Origin: Agroathelia rolfsii
Taxonomy: Eukaryota > Basidiomycota > Agaricomycetes > Amylocorticiales > Amylocorticiaceae
DNA length: 64,000 nt
Reading direction: 5' to 3'
NCBI GenBank assembly: GCA_018343915.1
Contig: JABRWF010000006.1
Span: forward strand, 3,100,001-3,164,000
Position numbers and translations under genes: made by a program. The notes under the pieces are model-generated. The model saw nothing but the letters and a program-made list of their open reading frames with translations, did no database searches and had not been told where the DNA came from. Shown here piece after piece: positions 25,658 through 38,948 of this stretch (position 1 is the stretch's first letter; the number at the start of each line of letters is the position of its first letter).

Positions 25658-28600
25658 ATGGCAATTCTAGGCCCTCGACACTACAGGCTACATCTACTCC
25701 TAGATATCGGTCGGACACTCCTACTCCCACCATTACTCTTCTATGCTGCACTACAATACTTTTCCATTGATCTTGGACATGCTTGCGTACCCGCACATAT
25801 GTTGGCGACCGTCACATCAGTATGGCTAAAGACATTATGCAAGGACGCATACCACGAATATTGCGCTAGGCAGATGGGCGCACGACCCATTCCGCGTCTG
25901 AAGGGAAACTGGCCAGGCAATATTGACATCATGCTCAATATGCTCAAACAGTTCAAGACGAGTTACCTGGGAGATGTCTATTATCAACTTTTTCAGGAGT
26001 ATAAAACTACTACGCTGAATGTCCGGCTGTTAGGGATGGATCTGGTAAGTGGCAATGCTAAGAACACTGTTTGTGTATGAGGCATGGAAAGGGCCGAAGA
26101 ATAATTAACGCCCTATATGACATGCCATTCTTTATCGCGCTCTCTTGATTACTTACTCCACCCAACTTGGACAGATCATCACGATGGATCAGGAGCACAG
26201 TCAATATGTTTACTCCACTGGATTTGATAAGTTCTGGCGAGGTTTTCGCCAAAAGGAGCGCATGTAAGAGAACTCAGTAGAAAGCGAATACAACTGCACC
26301 GAGTTGGATTTAGCTTCTTTAAGCTCATGATTCATGTGCTAATCTATTCTTATTTCTTTTACAGGGAAACTTTTCTAGGAGAAGGGTAATTTCCGCTTCC
26401 ATTACCTTTCTGGAGTTTATTTCTGATAACTGGGTCTTTTATAGCATTTTTAATAGAGATGAAGAGGTCGATAGCATATACAACCTTACTGTATCACGAG
26501 TTTCGTTCTAACTTTTAAACATTCCATCAAAATGACAGAAATGGCTAATGGTCAGTCAAAAAATCTCTATATATGGATATTTCCCCAAAAAGATATTGTC
26601 TTTCTATCTTCTCATCAATGTCCTAAATCGCCTTTGCTAACGTGATACAAAATAAATATACATATACAGCATCGCGCCCTCGCACGCCCATTCTTCGAAC
26701 GCGAACGCATTGCTGACTTTGATGATTTCGAGCAGCACGCCTCACGGGCCCTATCATTGATCCACCAGCGCGCATCCCCATCCAGTGCCCTCTCATTGCC
26801 GCAGCCGATTGAAGTACAAGACCTCATGTCTCGCTTTGCCCTGGATTGTGCCTCCGAAATGCTTTTCGGACAGAACTTAGACACGTTGTCAGCCGCACTG
26901 CCCGAGCCAGGAAGTGAGCGCGGTAAATCTTGTATCAGCGACAGTAAAGAATACGAAGGCGTTCGGGGGTCGGCAACATATGACAAATGGGGTAGTTTTG
27001 TGCAGTCCTTTGAGGCAAGTCTTTCTCCCAAAGTTTCAATCCATCAACGGTGTTATTCATTCCACATAATTGTGCATATATGTGATCTTCCTGTAACATC
27101 CATGCTAACAAATGGATTTTGTCCTTGTCTTCTTCTATCCCTCTTCCGTGCCGATCGCATACCTATTCATAATCGTAATATCAATGCAGATGATACAAGA
27201 GATCATCACACGGCGTAACAGACTCGGCTGGCTCTGGAAGTGTCATGAGCTGTTTGGAGATAAGACGATGCCTCATGTTCAGGTGAGTAGTACTGCTATA
27301 GTAATCTTCTTTCGTTTTAAGGTTTGCCGCGTGCTACCTTATCTATTTTATTACGCTTCATATATGGAAGCCTCCCTCCCGTCTCGGAGTGGACTGCTCA
27401 GCGCTCAATGCTTGCATATATTTTATACATCCTATTGCGTCATATTCGCTATTGTTTGTCATCATGAGCGATCGGTATCTTTATTTCACAGGCTCAAGCC
27501 TAAATATGCACCATACTCCCGAGTTACGGCCTGATAATTCTTCTCTTCTTTTTCTGATCTACATACTGCAAAACTCCAAAATATCGTGACACTCATGAAA
27601 AAATGACAGGTAATCAATGACTTCCTCAATCCAATAGTGCAACGCGTACTTGAGGATAAGGCGCGCATGCAAAAAGTTGGCATTCAGGTTAACGTGAAGG
27701 ATAAGACATTCCTGCAGCATCTTGCAGATCATACAAATGGTATGTGTCTGATATCTATTTGGTATTGTCCTACTTGCTACTCCATCTATTACTCCATCTA
27801 TTGGAGGTCTCCTCATGACGTTGATTATGATTGTGGTGGTGATGGCATTGAATAGTGATGGCGATATGAAACTTTACGCTATCTTTCAGTTGAAATCAAC
27901 CTATGACGTACCACGCATGGGACTAACTCAAGTTTTTTCTTTGAAACCTTCCATGAATAGACCCGATAGTCATCCGTGACCAGCTGCTCAATATGCTCAT
28001 GGCTGCCCGAGATACGGTGAGGCATCCCCTCACTTCAAACAAGAAACGAAGATAGCTCATGCTTCTTTTCTTCTCTCCCTTCCATCCTTTGGGATATCAA
28101 CAGACGGCTTGCCTTCTTACATACGTCATTTACTTCATGGCAATGCACCCTGATGTTGCTACGCGCATGCGCGAGGAAGTACTCCGCGTTTGTGGATCGG
28201 CATCGCGCGTACCAAGTTATACCGATCTTAAGCAACTCAAGTACAGTACGTATCACATCGCAGTTAGTATATCGTCGTGTAAGCACCTCAAGCTCAACAA
28301 AACAACCCATCAATGTCTCTTGTTGTTTTTATTCAACAGTGCGCGCGGTGATCAACGAGACACTACGGGTATTCCCGCCTGTGCCGGTTAACGTGCGTGA
28401 GAGCCGGCCGACACCGTTTGCACTACCGCCATCAGACGGCACCTTCCGGCAAGAAGGCCTATCGGCGTCGGGACCGGATGTCTATGACAGCCGGCCGCTG
28501 TACATGCCGAGTAGCACCGGCATCGTTACTGTGCCGATCTTGACACAGCGTAATCCAGCGCTGTGGGGACCTAATGGTGAGTAGTAAGATGGCCCTGTTA

Positions 28601-29142
28601 TACCGTTTCCAGTGTTACTGTTAAGATTTGGATGTATGCTGATTTTGAATGACAGCGGACGAATTCGATCCCGACCGATGGCTCGACCCGGAACGACTGA
28701 AAATATACAACTCAAATCCAGGCATGTATGCGCCTTTTGGCTCTGGCCCGCGCACGGTTTGTTTTTGTTCTCAACAAGCTCGCCTTATCAGTTCATACTT
28801 ATTTTTCAATGCTTAGTGCCTCGGACAAACACTTGCCCTAAACGAATCAACCTACTTCCTTGCCCGCCTTTTGCAAAACTATGATACATTCACGTTCGCA
28901 CCAGAGGCACAGCCTCCACACTCGATCCCACCCGAAGAATGGCGCTTGCATGAAGGTCGCCAGGCGAGGGAGCGCATTCGACCTGCGGCAGCGTTAACTC
29001 TTTACATTCAGGTATGTTTTTCATGCCTCTTTCTTACTAGTAACTTTTTTGATCTGATCCTGATCCTTTTATTCCTCTTGTAAATGATTAGGGTGGTCTG
29101 TGGATGCGATTTGGAAATAGCGATGGCGGTAGTAACAACTAA
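25658..29142 (+). CDS. Cytochrome P450, CYP63-like
   Basis: This is a class II, membrane-anchored heme monooxygenase. The substrate is unknown; CYP63 members of white-rot fungi oxidise alkanes, fatty acids and aromatics. An N-terminal hydrophobic anchor (LLLPPLLFYAALQYFSI) is followed by the family stretch GARPIPRLKGNWPGNID. Small exons between about 26,175 and 26,700 join as FDKFWRGFRQKERMETFLGE, GIFNRDEEKWLMHR and ALARPFFERERI. The I-helix reads MLMAARDTTACLL across an intron near 28,016-28,104. The K-helix is NETLRVFPPVPVNVRES. The PERF-type motif reads EFDPDRWLDPERL. The heme loop is FGSGPRTCLGQ, with the axial cysteine split from the start of the loop by an intron near 28,757. The last exon ends GGLWMRFGNSDGGSNN with the stop at 29140-29142. 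All catalytic motifs are intact. It may need the partner reductase encoded elsewhere. The start at 25658 fits the anchor; an out-of-frame ATG lies upstream at 25567. Confidence 0.93.
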
Positions 29143-29465
29143 GATAACAATTCCGTCTTTGCATGAAGAAACGGACATGAACTTCCATCGTTTTTTTTTC
29201 CTCTTTTTTTCCCCCTTGTTCTTATGGACATGTATTATTAGTTCTCTGTTTTTTTTTCTCTCCCTAGAGCCCTCTTTTTGGACATGGATTTTACCCCGGT
29301 TTTTTATGCTTAAAAGTACATTTTCAACTTCCTGTATGTACATATATGCGGAGATACCAGTATTATATGCACTTGGTTTGGCAATATATCCACGAGGGGT
29401 ATATAAGTAGAAAAAAGGAAACGAATATAAAATTATGGGGCATTGTTTTTATATGTATGGCGCAC
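29143..29465. other. Convergent spacer
   Basis: About 320 bases lie between the P450 stop and the Laa1 stop. They are T-rich and must hold the two 3' ends. No gene is seen. Confidence 0.65.
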
Positions 29466-32400
29466 TCAAAAAGATCTTAATGAAATCTGTGGTTTTGCTG
29501 CAGCCTGCTGACCTGCAGCCACGACGGCCGCGGACGGTGCCCGGCTTTGGACGTGCTGGCGGATGGACTGCTCGAGCACGTCGCGTGCTTTTGCATCGAG
29601 TGTTGCCGTAGCCTCCTTGAATGCGGCGGGGGCCTGTGTCGCCAGCGATAGCAGGTGGACAACACTTTGTGTGTGGATGGTGGAGGCCGCGGAAGCAGAA
29701 GCAGACGAAGGGGTGTTAGAAGAGGATGGCGCTGTTGTAGACTGTAGCAGGATAACGATTGTCGGAAGCAGAATACCTAGCACGCGTGCGGCTGTAAATA
29801 TGGAAAAGAGAGCAGTTCAGCTAAGTCATACGCGTGCTTGAAGCGAAGAAAGCACAATACGAACAATGTTCTGCCGGGACATTTCCAAAAAAGGCAACAT
29901 ATGCTTTTAAAAGCTCCTGGATCGAGGTAGCTGTCTGCTCGAGTTCGGCAGGGTACAATGACGTCGATGTCGATGCGTCAGTAGTCATTACCAGGGATGG
30001 CGCAGCCTTGGCAATATACTGGATTGATGCGGGGAGGAGCAGTTTGACGCATTGATGCAACACAGGCCGGCCGTTTGAGGCTGCCGCAAAAATTGTTCGA
30101 GTGCAATGACAACATGTCAAGGATATCTGAATTGAAAGAGATCGTTGAGCCATAAATAAAGCTAAATAGCATATCTCTTCGTGCTTACATCGTCTGCTTG
30201 CATGAGTTTCTGAGACATGACGAAGCAAAAATGGTCCACCAAGGCTTGTCCAATCGGCACGGATGGTGGTATGATGGTTAAGATTAAGACGGCAGCAAGA
30301 AGATTGTGCTTGATCTTTGAGAAGGATCCAGGTCCTTGCCTTCCCCTGACAATATATGAGCAGGACCCATCTCAAAGACGCATATACTACTTACTGCATT
30401 TCGTCGATATTGACGAGGCAGGCCGAAAGAAGCCCATGGATCAAACGGCCATAGCGTTTCTGTGCGCTGGCCGTATCGAGCATAGGTAGGGTAAGTAGTG
30501 TTCGGAGGGCCGGCAAGGTCAATGCTGCGTCAAGACTCGCGGACTCGTCCTGGAGGAGGTCTATTGTGATATTTAATGAACGGTGGAAGAGAGAAAAAGG
30601 ATACTCACGGCTTACCTGCATATAAGAGAACGGCAACAGCCCGTACATCCTCTCTCACATCGGTTTGCAGAGTCATAGCGACAGCCATAACTGTCTCAAA
30701 CGCGACAAGAACCATCTTAGCCTTTTCATTTGGTGTGCCCTCTAGTAATTTGATTATTACCATTATAGGTACGATAATCATAAATGAGACTTACGAGGCG
30801 CCAACTCTCTCGATTTCGACGTGACACGTTTAACGGCATGCGAACATATCCTGAGGCTATGAGCACGAGCTGAATTTGTGGGCAGATTGTTTGACCTGTA
30901 ACTTTATTCAATGAAATAAGCGACTAACAGAAAAAAGATGTATACTAACCCATCGAGTGCCGGTGATTTTTGCCCTTCAACAATAGCAAGCGTCGTTATC
31001 ACTTGCAGAAGATGGATTAAGATGGATGCAGATTCCGTCATTACAATGCGGTAACACAGGCTTATAAACTCTTCAAACACTGTTGTTCCCACTAGGGCAT
31101 TTCCCGCATATTCAGGTCGAACAAGAGACTTGAGGAGGCTCAAGGAGGCAACAATATCGTTTTGCTGGATATTCCCGGAAGCGGAAGCCGAGGTTGATCC
31201 CGAAAGTGCCTCGAAGGAAAGACCGAATAGTATATAGAAGAATACCGTTGGCTCTTCTTGGGTCCTTTTGCTTGCTACAGGCGTTGATTTGTCCTGTTTC
31301 TCTTGCCCGTTCATAGCCAATAAGATGTCCTCTTCGTTGAGTTGCATCGCGGTTGCCACAGCCTGCAAGATTATAGACCACGATTCGGTATAATACTGGA
31401 AGAACGAGTCAGTGAAGAGCCATGATACATAGTATCTATAATCTTACTGGAAGCAAGACCTCCTTTCCAAGACTCGAGTAAGAAGTGTCAAGCGTGGACG
31501 AAGAATCGTGGAAAACTTCCGAATCGGCTTGAATGTGTGCGAAGTCACGCAAAGCAGCGATCCAAGATGAAGCGAGAGTAGCTTGATGTGGTTTAACTAC
31601 ATCCACGAGATAGGGTGCCTCGAGACTGGACACCTTGAGCTGAGCCCAGGCTGAAAGAACAGAAATGCGAAGCATAGCTGATGCATTGGGACTCAGCTCT
31701 CCAGATTCTCCTAGTGAAACCATCTCTTGTCCTATCATTTTTGATGAGATAAGGGGACGTCGCTGAGCTAGCATGATTCCACTGAACCTTTGAACTGTTC
31801 CAATGCCCCGGTAAGTAATTTCAAAATTCTTCCCATGCGGCTAACGTCCTTGACGATTCCACTACCGACAAACACTGCACAAGCCTTGACTGCAGAGGAC
31901 AGAATATCTGGAGTTGCGTCGCCAGAGAAGGCTGGAGTCAGGGCAGCCGTTATAGGCGCTTGGTATTGCTCAAGCAACGGTGCATCCTCGTAGGCCGGAT
32001 CAGGGGACTTGCTGAAGATCTAGAAGCAAAAAAAAATGAGCCAGCGTGAGAATTGAACTGAATATTACATACATGAATAACATCTCTGAGGACTACAAGG
32101 CCCTCCAGTCGAATCTCCATGACGTGTGCAGTGGACGCAGTAAAGGCCATTTTGATAAGATCAGAAACGCGAGTGACCAAAAGCCCAGAAGTCGGCAGGC
32201 CCCGTGCACGAGCGAACGGTATATCGAGATGTTCCCTCCGGCCAGATTCCGCGACTATGGTACATATATTATGTAGGCATTGTAGAGCAAACAACTGAGT
32301 CCTCCATCTCGATGTCAAGGCGCCTGTCTTTCCAGAACCATCTCCACCGGAAGCACCAGCATTTAGTGACTCGCCTTCTTCGTCTCTAATGGCTGCCTGA

Positions 32401-35400
32401 GCTGGTGCCGCTGCATTCTGCACCTGTTGGGAAGCAGTTGTCCGTGCCATGATCCGTTGGCAGAGGTCGATCCATGCAGAGGGGTTGTAAATCACAGTTT
32501 GGTGGAGCCAGCTGCTGATTACATCTCGGACACCCTCCACCGAAGAATCCGCATCGAGCATGGCAAACAAGTCTTCCACGAGACGATCGCCCCCAAGCCT
32601 TGACATTAACAATGCGTCTTTCTGAACGAGCTGATAAAGTGCGTTGATAGACGCCAGCTTGAGAGGTCGACGAGAAGATGCTAAATAGGTCCTGAACCGC
32701 GTAACGAGTTCGGCGACCTCAACGTGCTCTGGCGCAAACATGAGGAAATGTTGAATGCAGTTGATAGCCTCAACGGAGATCGCTTCGTCATCTTCCGAAG
32801 AAAATTGATGGATGAGATTAAGAACTAGGCTACGCGTTCTGGTAGACTCGCGAATATCCGGTCCCAGGACATTGATGATTGCGTCCGTTACTCTGCACAT
32901 CATAGGGTAGGTAGGATAATCGCCACTAGTGTTTGCATTGACGAGTGTTCCGCCTTCCACTTCATGGGTTTCGAGCATGTAAGCCTTGAAGAGCATCCCA
33001 AGCGTACTCGAGACGAACGGAGCGTAAGCAAGACTGGCCGAGTCGATCACCTGGGTAAGTGCTTGCAGCGACCAAAAATGAACCAATGGATGTGGATCGG
33101 TGCTTAGTGACATCAGGATATTGATGGTCGTTTTCAGCAAAGGTCCGGCGGCGAGACCGCCCACATGGCCATGGATGGCGCCGAAAGCGAGAGCACAGCC
33201 CGACCGTGCTTGAGGATCGCGGTTATTGACGACCTGATCGACCAACAACTTGACTTGTCCAGTCAAGAATGACGTCCCAGCGATGCTTGCCAGTCTTCCA
33301 ATAGCCTCACTACTGGCGGATCTCAGCACAGAGTCCCCGTCAATGAGAGTTGCCTAGTTCGAGCTAAAATCAATACAAAGAAAATTTATATAAGTAAAAC
33401 ACCTGATTCCGTACCTTCAGGAAAGAGGATAGCATGGAAGCAATTTGTGAGCTACCCAAAACTTCTCTTGCTTGACGATTTGTAGGATTCGATGCATTGC
33501 GAAGATATAACACCAGCGCTGTGAGTACATTCAATGATACAGCCGCTTTTCGACCCGGTATCTTATCTAGCTTTTGCCCATTTACGAAGTCTATCAAAGC
33601 AGATATAGTTTTGGAGGTGGCCGATGCATCCTGAAGCGGGAGAAGCTGAGCAAAGAGTTCGATGGAAGCATCGATGACAGCTGTTGCTGATGGAGGTGGC
33701 TCCAATGAACGATAGTCAGTCTCTGCAGTGTGACTATGACAAAGCGTTAAGGGGTCGTGTTCACGGCCACCAATAATGGGTTGTGTAAGCTACATCATCG
33801 TTTATTAGATTATAGCTGCGTAAAATATGAGAGAATATCATACCAAACGATCGATGGACATCTCAATTGTATCCCGATTCAAAAGATCCTTCCTCCCAGG
33901 CGCCGAAATACTCGTCGCATCCTCGCCAGCCTCTCCCTGAACATCAATATAAGTCATACCAAAAGCATAGCCATCGGTGCTTTGCCAGATCGATGTAAAT
34001 GAACCTGATGACGCAGCGATCGCCGCTTGTACAGACGATATATAGCCATCAGGCCCAGCGAACAAGGACATCGCCGATTGCAGTAAAGTTGTCTGCGTCA
34101 ACTCTGGGATGCTAGAAAACCCTAGGGACGTGAAGCATTGGAATACCCTGCGACGTAATAGAGCTTCACGAGAGCGCAACAACGTTTTCGTCGCGTCGTT
34201 GAGGCTAGTTGGATCATTGGTGTTGAGAATACCCTGGGTCGAGAAAGAGTTAACGAATAGAAGGGCGTTACTCAGGAGTGAAGTGATTCGCCGAGCCACG
34301 TCCAGAGTTACGAGAGGTGTCGTATTATGTCGCAAAAACTCCAGGATGGCGCCGAGGGCACTCTCGCGGACGTGTAGAAGAAATGCCCATTCCTCCGGAG
34401 TCCGAATAGAGTTTGCAGCTGTATCTTTGCTGGTGGGTTTCGGCAGCGCGTTCCGCCATAGGACGAGGAGCTGTGCAAGATGTGGTTTGACGAAATTTGG
34501 TCCAAGCGACATGAGAGCGGCTATTGAAGTCCATGCCACCTCGACCTCAACGCCAGCGATGTGAACGGCATGCTCGCCAGAGCTCTTAAGCAGTTGGACA
34601 GCTATATCTAGCACCTTAGCGCTAATATCATAGGAGATATACAACGGTCTCTCGGGTATAACGGATACAAGGGCGGCAAGACCGTAGGCATGACCAACAG
34701 CCCGCAGCTGAACATCCGAGCTTGCTGTCGGTGTTGGCAGTATGTTGACATCTCGTTGCAAAAGATCAATGATTGAGAGAAGAGACTTGGGAAGACGTAA
34801 AGGAGTGGAATGACAGAAGCATCGAAGAGCCCATGCCGCATTGACTCGTATTGTGTGGTTAGGATGGCTGAGAAGCGTGATGAGAGGCTCTGCCAGGGCT
34901 TCCTATGGAATAATGAGTGGGAGGGAACATTTTAACAGTGTAGACGTACTTGGACAGGAGGTGGTGTGTTTCCTAGTTGTTGAAGAAGTTCCGCAACTTC
35001 CTTGAGGATGATGACAAGGACTTGGGGGCTAGGAGACGTTTTTCCGGGCATCAATGCCGGCCATCTCTTCAGGTATAGAGTGGATAGCTCTTGAATAGCC
35101 ATTATTTGTGCTTGCTCACTAAGCATCCGCACACCTATAAGGTCTCGTAAAATGATTTGCACAAGTTTTCGTACGAGCATAGTCTCATATCGGGTTAGAG
35201 AATTACGCTGAACAGCCACTATGTCGGACATGAAATGAGTTATAGTGATGGAGTAGTTGGCCTCAACCCATGAAGATCCTAGAGCTGTCAGGAGGCTGGC
35301 ATACAAGTCGAAGATACCGATTCGAGCCTTGCGGGAAGTAGTGGGCCGGTTAAAGTGGGCCGATAACTGGTGTAGGACCTCAGGAGGTGTGAGCATTGTC

Positions 35401-36595
35401 TTCTTGATGCCTTCTACGGCAGCTGCTGAGGGTAATGATATATCGTCCGCGTCACCCTCCTGATTGACATTCTTCTTGCCTTTGTTCGCAGTCTGAGGAG
35501 CTGGCGCAACGTAATCTACTTGGGTCAAAGAAAGTATGTGCCCAGCAAGTCGCGCCAAGGAACGACGCGTCAATTGATCGGCAGAGTCAAGACTCCGGAC
35601 ACATAGATTTATGATCATATCCACGTCTGCTTGAGAAGCCAGATCTTCGCGATTGGCATACATTACAATGAGCACCTGGAATAGGGTATTAGTATTTTGT
35701 CAGGAGATTAAAACACTCATGCTTACATCTGTTGCACCTCTTTGGACAGGCAAGGACTTATCGCTGAGGGCATTTCTGGCTTGTTTGATGATGTCTTTGG
35801 TTGAAGAGTCTGGAACGGCCTTTCTTGCGGTGGACAGAGACTTGGACAAGGTTCGCAGTGCATGAAAGCGCAAGAGTGGAAGCTAATCGATGATCAGAGC
35901 AAGAATCATAAAATGACAAAAATGACTCACAGAGGATGATTTTAAAGTCTTTAGGGTGACTAAAACAATCTCAGACATATGAGACATGTACTAAGTGACA
36001 AAAAGCATGAGCATCGGGCCTATGAATTAACAGCTACACCGGATACCTGAGCTCCAAAGTGCCTCATCAATTCTCCGACACAGTACAGAGAGGCGCTAAA
36101 AGTTGATTAGTATAAATTTGGCATTTCAATGTGCGGCCCTCACATTTTGCAAGCATCTTTATCGATCGCCTTGAAGTCGGAGGCGAGCTTCAGGAAAGCA
36201 GCCAATGTATCAAAAAGGGACCGAGACTCTGCACGAGTGTACAATATTATAAAGCACCTGGCGACTGCATCACGAAGTGCTCGTCCTGGGGATATGGGCT
36301 TTTCGGGCGCTGTTACAGTTTTTATGAAGATGGATTCAACATGACTCTGCTTCGCCTTGATATCTTCCTGTCCTTATCAATGAGCCGTAGATACAAAGAA
36401 ATGCATCAATCAGATCTCACGGGCTCCGCATTCTTGAGCCATTTCTCGGTAGTACAAAGCCATTGGAAGAGGTACAGCTCTCCGTTCTCTCCGGCCAGCT
36501 CAGTCTATTTCAGCGTTCAGAGGAGGACGAGCGGTTGGAGTGATATCAGTAGCCACCTCATTAAGATCCTCAAATTCTAGTACATTCTCAGACAT
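29466..36595 (-). CDS. Laa1/HEATR5-type HEAT-repeat protein
   Basis: Laa1/HEATR5 proteins are very long HEAT-repeat proteins that bind the AP-1 clathrin adaptor and act in trans-Golgi/endosome traffic. The gene spans 7.1 kb with many short introns and should give roughly 2,000 residues, matching the family. Near the N-terminus are GELYLFQWLCTTEKWLKNAE (about 36,430-36,515) and then ALRDAVARCFIILYTRAESR and SLFDTLAAFLKLASDFKAID (about 36,150-36,290), which are characteristic. The largest exon (about 33,329-31,990) encodes some 450 residues of helical repeats, including VHFWSLQALTQVIDSA and CIQHFLMFAPEHVEVAELV. The C-terminus runs through a low-complexity A/S stretch to KPQISLRSF, stopping at 29466-29468. 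The start at 36595 assumes a short first exon encoding MSEN and a 76-nt intron, because the downstream frame is closed upstream. That start is tentative; the rest is secure. Confidence 0.92.
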
Positions 36596-37063
36596 GTTAA
36601 AAGCAGGTGACAGCAGTCTCCAGTCGTTTAACCCGTAAGTCACTGGTAAACGTCGATGTGAACACTGGCCGGGTAGTAAGATGGAATCACAGCGACAGCC
36701 CGAGTTAAGCGACAGGGGCTCCAGCTTCCATAAATATCGAGTGTCACCATATCGCACATTAGTCACAGTCACATTACTTATGTAATCACCGCTTGCTAGT
36801 ACTCTTGTTTGAATTAAGCTGGTTCAGCACCATCGACATAGGTGAACACCAGAACATCTTACAATGCTAGTTTCTCCTCGTTTCAACGATATTATAGCTA
36901 AGTTATTTATCTACTTAAGTTTTTCAGCTGCAAGTAGAAGTTGCCAACTTCAATATTCACCGGCGGTCTGCGACGCGTGACACAAGATTACAGTTAGGCC
37001 AGCAGAAATCAAAAATCGATTAAACTTATACTTGCATACCAGTCAGCATCTGCTAGTAGGGGC
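36596..37063. promoter_or_regulatory. Shared divergent promoter region (Laa1 / racemase)
   Basis: These 470 bases separate the divergently oriented Laa1 and racemase starts. By position they must drive both genes. No specific element was identified. Confidence 0.5.
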
Positions 37064-37872
37064 TTGATAATGAGCGCATCAATGGATATATCCACACACA
37101 AAGAATTCAACATCCTCGTCATCAACCCCAATAGCTCTGAGAGCGTCACAAAACAACTCATCAACAGCCTCAGCCAGTATACACCCCCAAACGTGAAACT
37201 TTCTTTTTGTAACCCCGACCATGGTCCGGACAACATCATGGACCTGGAGACATCTAAGCAAAGTGCGACGGCTACGATGGAGTGGCTGCGGGCCCATGAT
37301 GATCTTCTACAATGGGCAGATGGATTCTTAGTTTGCTGCTTCTCCAAGCATCCTCTTGTGGATCTACTCCAAGATGCGACCGGAAAGCCTACCACCGGTA
37401 TATTTGAAGCAGCCATCTCGCATGCTATGCTGATTGGGAAACGTTTCGGGATTGTAACCACCGGACAAGGGTGGAAACAGCAGCTTAAGGACGACGTGGA
37501 GGAGTTTTTGGGTGCCAGTGCAACGGACCGTCTTATCGGCGTTGAGCCAACAGAGCTCCATTTCGATGAACTTCAATCTATGGACTCAAACAGCAAGACC
37601 ACAGATCGCATGGTGGAGGCTGGCCAGTTGCTTGCAAAGAATGGTGCAGATGTAATCATTCTCGGATGCGCAGGTAAGTCCGTCTCGTGTTAGTCGGTCG
37701 GATTTCGCTTGAAAATAACCCTTTGGATGCAATAGCCATGACGGATTTAGATCATCACGTGGGCGCCAGTGCATGGAAAGATACAGGAAGAAAGGGTAAA
37801 GTTGTAGATGGGGCAAAGGCAGGAATAGAGATTCTGACGGGCATTCTACTTTGCAACTATAGACACTTCTGA
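37064..37872 (+). CDS. Asp/Glu/hydantoin racemase family protein (Dcg1-like)
   Basis: Members of this fold are cofactor-independent racemases or isomerases using two cysteines. The yeast relative Dcg1 is linked by expression to nitrogen and allantoin metabolism but its reaction is unproven. The protein starts MSASMDISTHKEFNILVINP, with the family motif INPNSSESVT near residue 25. The first cysteine motif is VCCFSKHPLVDLL and the second GCAAM, formed across a 62-nt intron (37674-37735). PTTGIFEAAISHAMLIG, KRFGIVTTG and the C-terminal DGAKAGIEIL are also typical. The exons are 37064-37673 and 37736-37872, giving 248 residues, the usual size. An alternative start at 37079 (MDIST) is possible. 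Substrate and stereochemistry cannot be read from sequence. Confidence 0.88.
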
Positions 37873-38147
37873 GTTAGATCTAGTTATATGCATGTCCATT
37901 CAATGGCGTCTGATTTTAAGGAGTCTGTAAACTCATGTCAAGACTCAAGAGTGTACTCAAGCTATTCGAGATTTGACTAATTTGTCCGGCCTTGTCGGAT
38001 CACTAGCACCTATTACCGTAGGTCCATCATGATCATCCTTACACGAAATTCCGGGCCTGAATAAGCTCCCTTATCACGGCACGTTGGGCGGTGCTTGACT
38101 TCAGCTTCAGGTCTTTAGATGATACTTCCTGAACTAACACTGCAAAA

Positions 38148-38948
38148 ATGACGTCTGCTTTGGCTCACATACAACCCTTTGTCTTTGACGGACGATGCTT
38201 CCCTATGGAAATAATAATTCATATATTTCACATTGTAGCCAAAAGCTCCAGAAAAACTCATGCGTCTCTATGCCTCGTCACCTCTTGGACTCGCAAGCTG
38301 ACACTCTCATACATGTACCGTAGGGTCATAACCCACCATCCTGGCTCGACCAATCGCTTCTTCGACATTGTCTCCGAAGAGCCCAACTTGGCCAACATGG
38401 TTGATTCTCTCTGCATCAATGAAGTGGACCGCCCCAGCCCACGACGCATTACCGAGTGCTGTCCAAATCTGCGCAGCGTCATCGGTCACAGCCCAGGGAT
38501 GCATCTTCTCAACATACCAGGCATCAACCGCATGGGAATCATCGTTGAGGAGGGATTGGAGCTCGGCTACGTGGCCTCGGTCATGACATTTATGATCCTA
38601 CCCTCATTGCTTCAGCCACGCATACACCAGTTTGTTCTCATTTATCAGAGCGACAGTGACATGGAGCGCATGCTTGATGGCCTCAAGCAAGGCCGTGCGA
38701 TAAGCTCCAAGCTAGCTTGGGTAGCTATTAACAAAGAGGACAGCCGAAGCCTACAAGCGATGTGGGATGGTCATCATCCACAGGGGGACAGCATTTGGGA
38801 GATTGCAGAGGCTAGGACGAAGGCGATAATCGATCCGCCTATTAATGCTCAGGCTGAGGGCTCTGGGACGAATTACGTATCGGTTGAAACACCGGCCAAG
38901 CACGCTTCGCCGGTGGATACTCCCAACGGCATTCCCATGTCCTCATGA
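38148..38948 (+). CDS. F-box-like protein, tandem paralog 1
   Basis: This intronless gene encodes 266 residues starting MTSALAHIQPFVFDGRC. An F-box-like stretch, FPMEIIIHIFHIVAKSS, lies near residue 20. If functional it would bind Skp1 in an SCF ubiquitin ligase, but the match is weak and this role is inferred. A middle region with CPNLRSVIGHSPGMHLLNIP suggests degenerate leucine-rich-like structure. The C-terminus holds the strongly conserved stretch SLQAMWDGHHPQGDSIWEIA. The gene at 39934 is a close tandem copy, matching through most of its length, and 45166 is a distant one. The last 35 residues, after AEGSG, differ from the tandem copy. Confidence 0.72.
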   Translation: MTSALAHIQPFVFDGRCFPMEIIIHIFHIVAKSSRKTHASLCLVTSWTRKLTLSYMYRRVITHHPGSTNRFFDIVSEEPNLANMVDSLCINEVDRPSPRRITECCPNLRSVIGHSPGMHLLNIPGINRMGIIVEEGLELGYVASVMTFMILPSLLQPRIHQFVLIYQSDSDMERMLDGLKQGRAISSKLAWVAINKEDSRSLQAMWDGHHPQGDSIWEIAEARTKAIIDPPINAQAEGSGTNYVSVETPAKHASPVDTPNGIPMSS

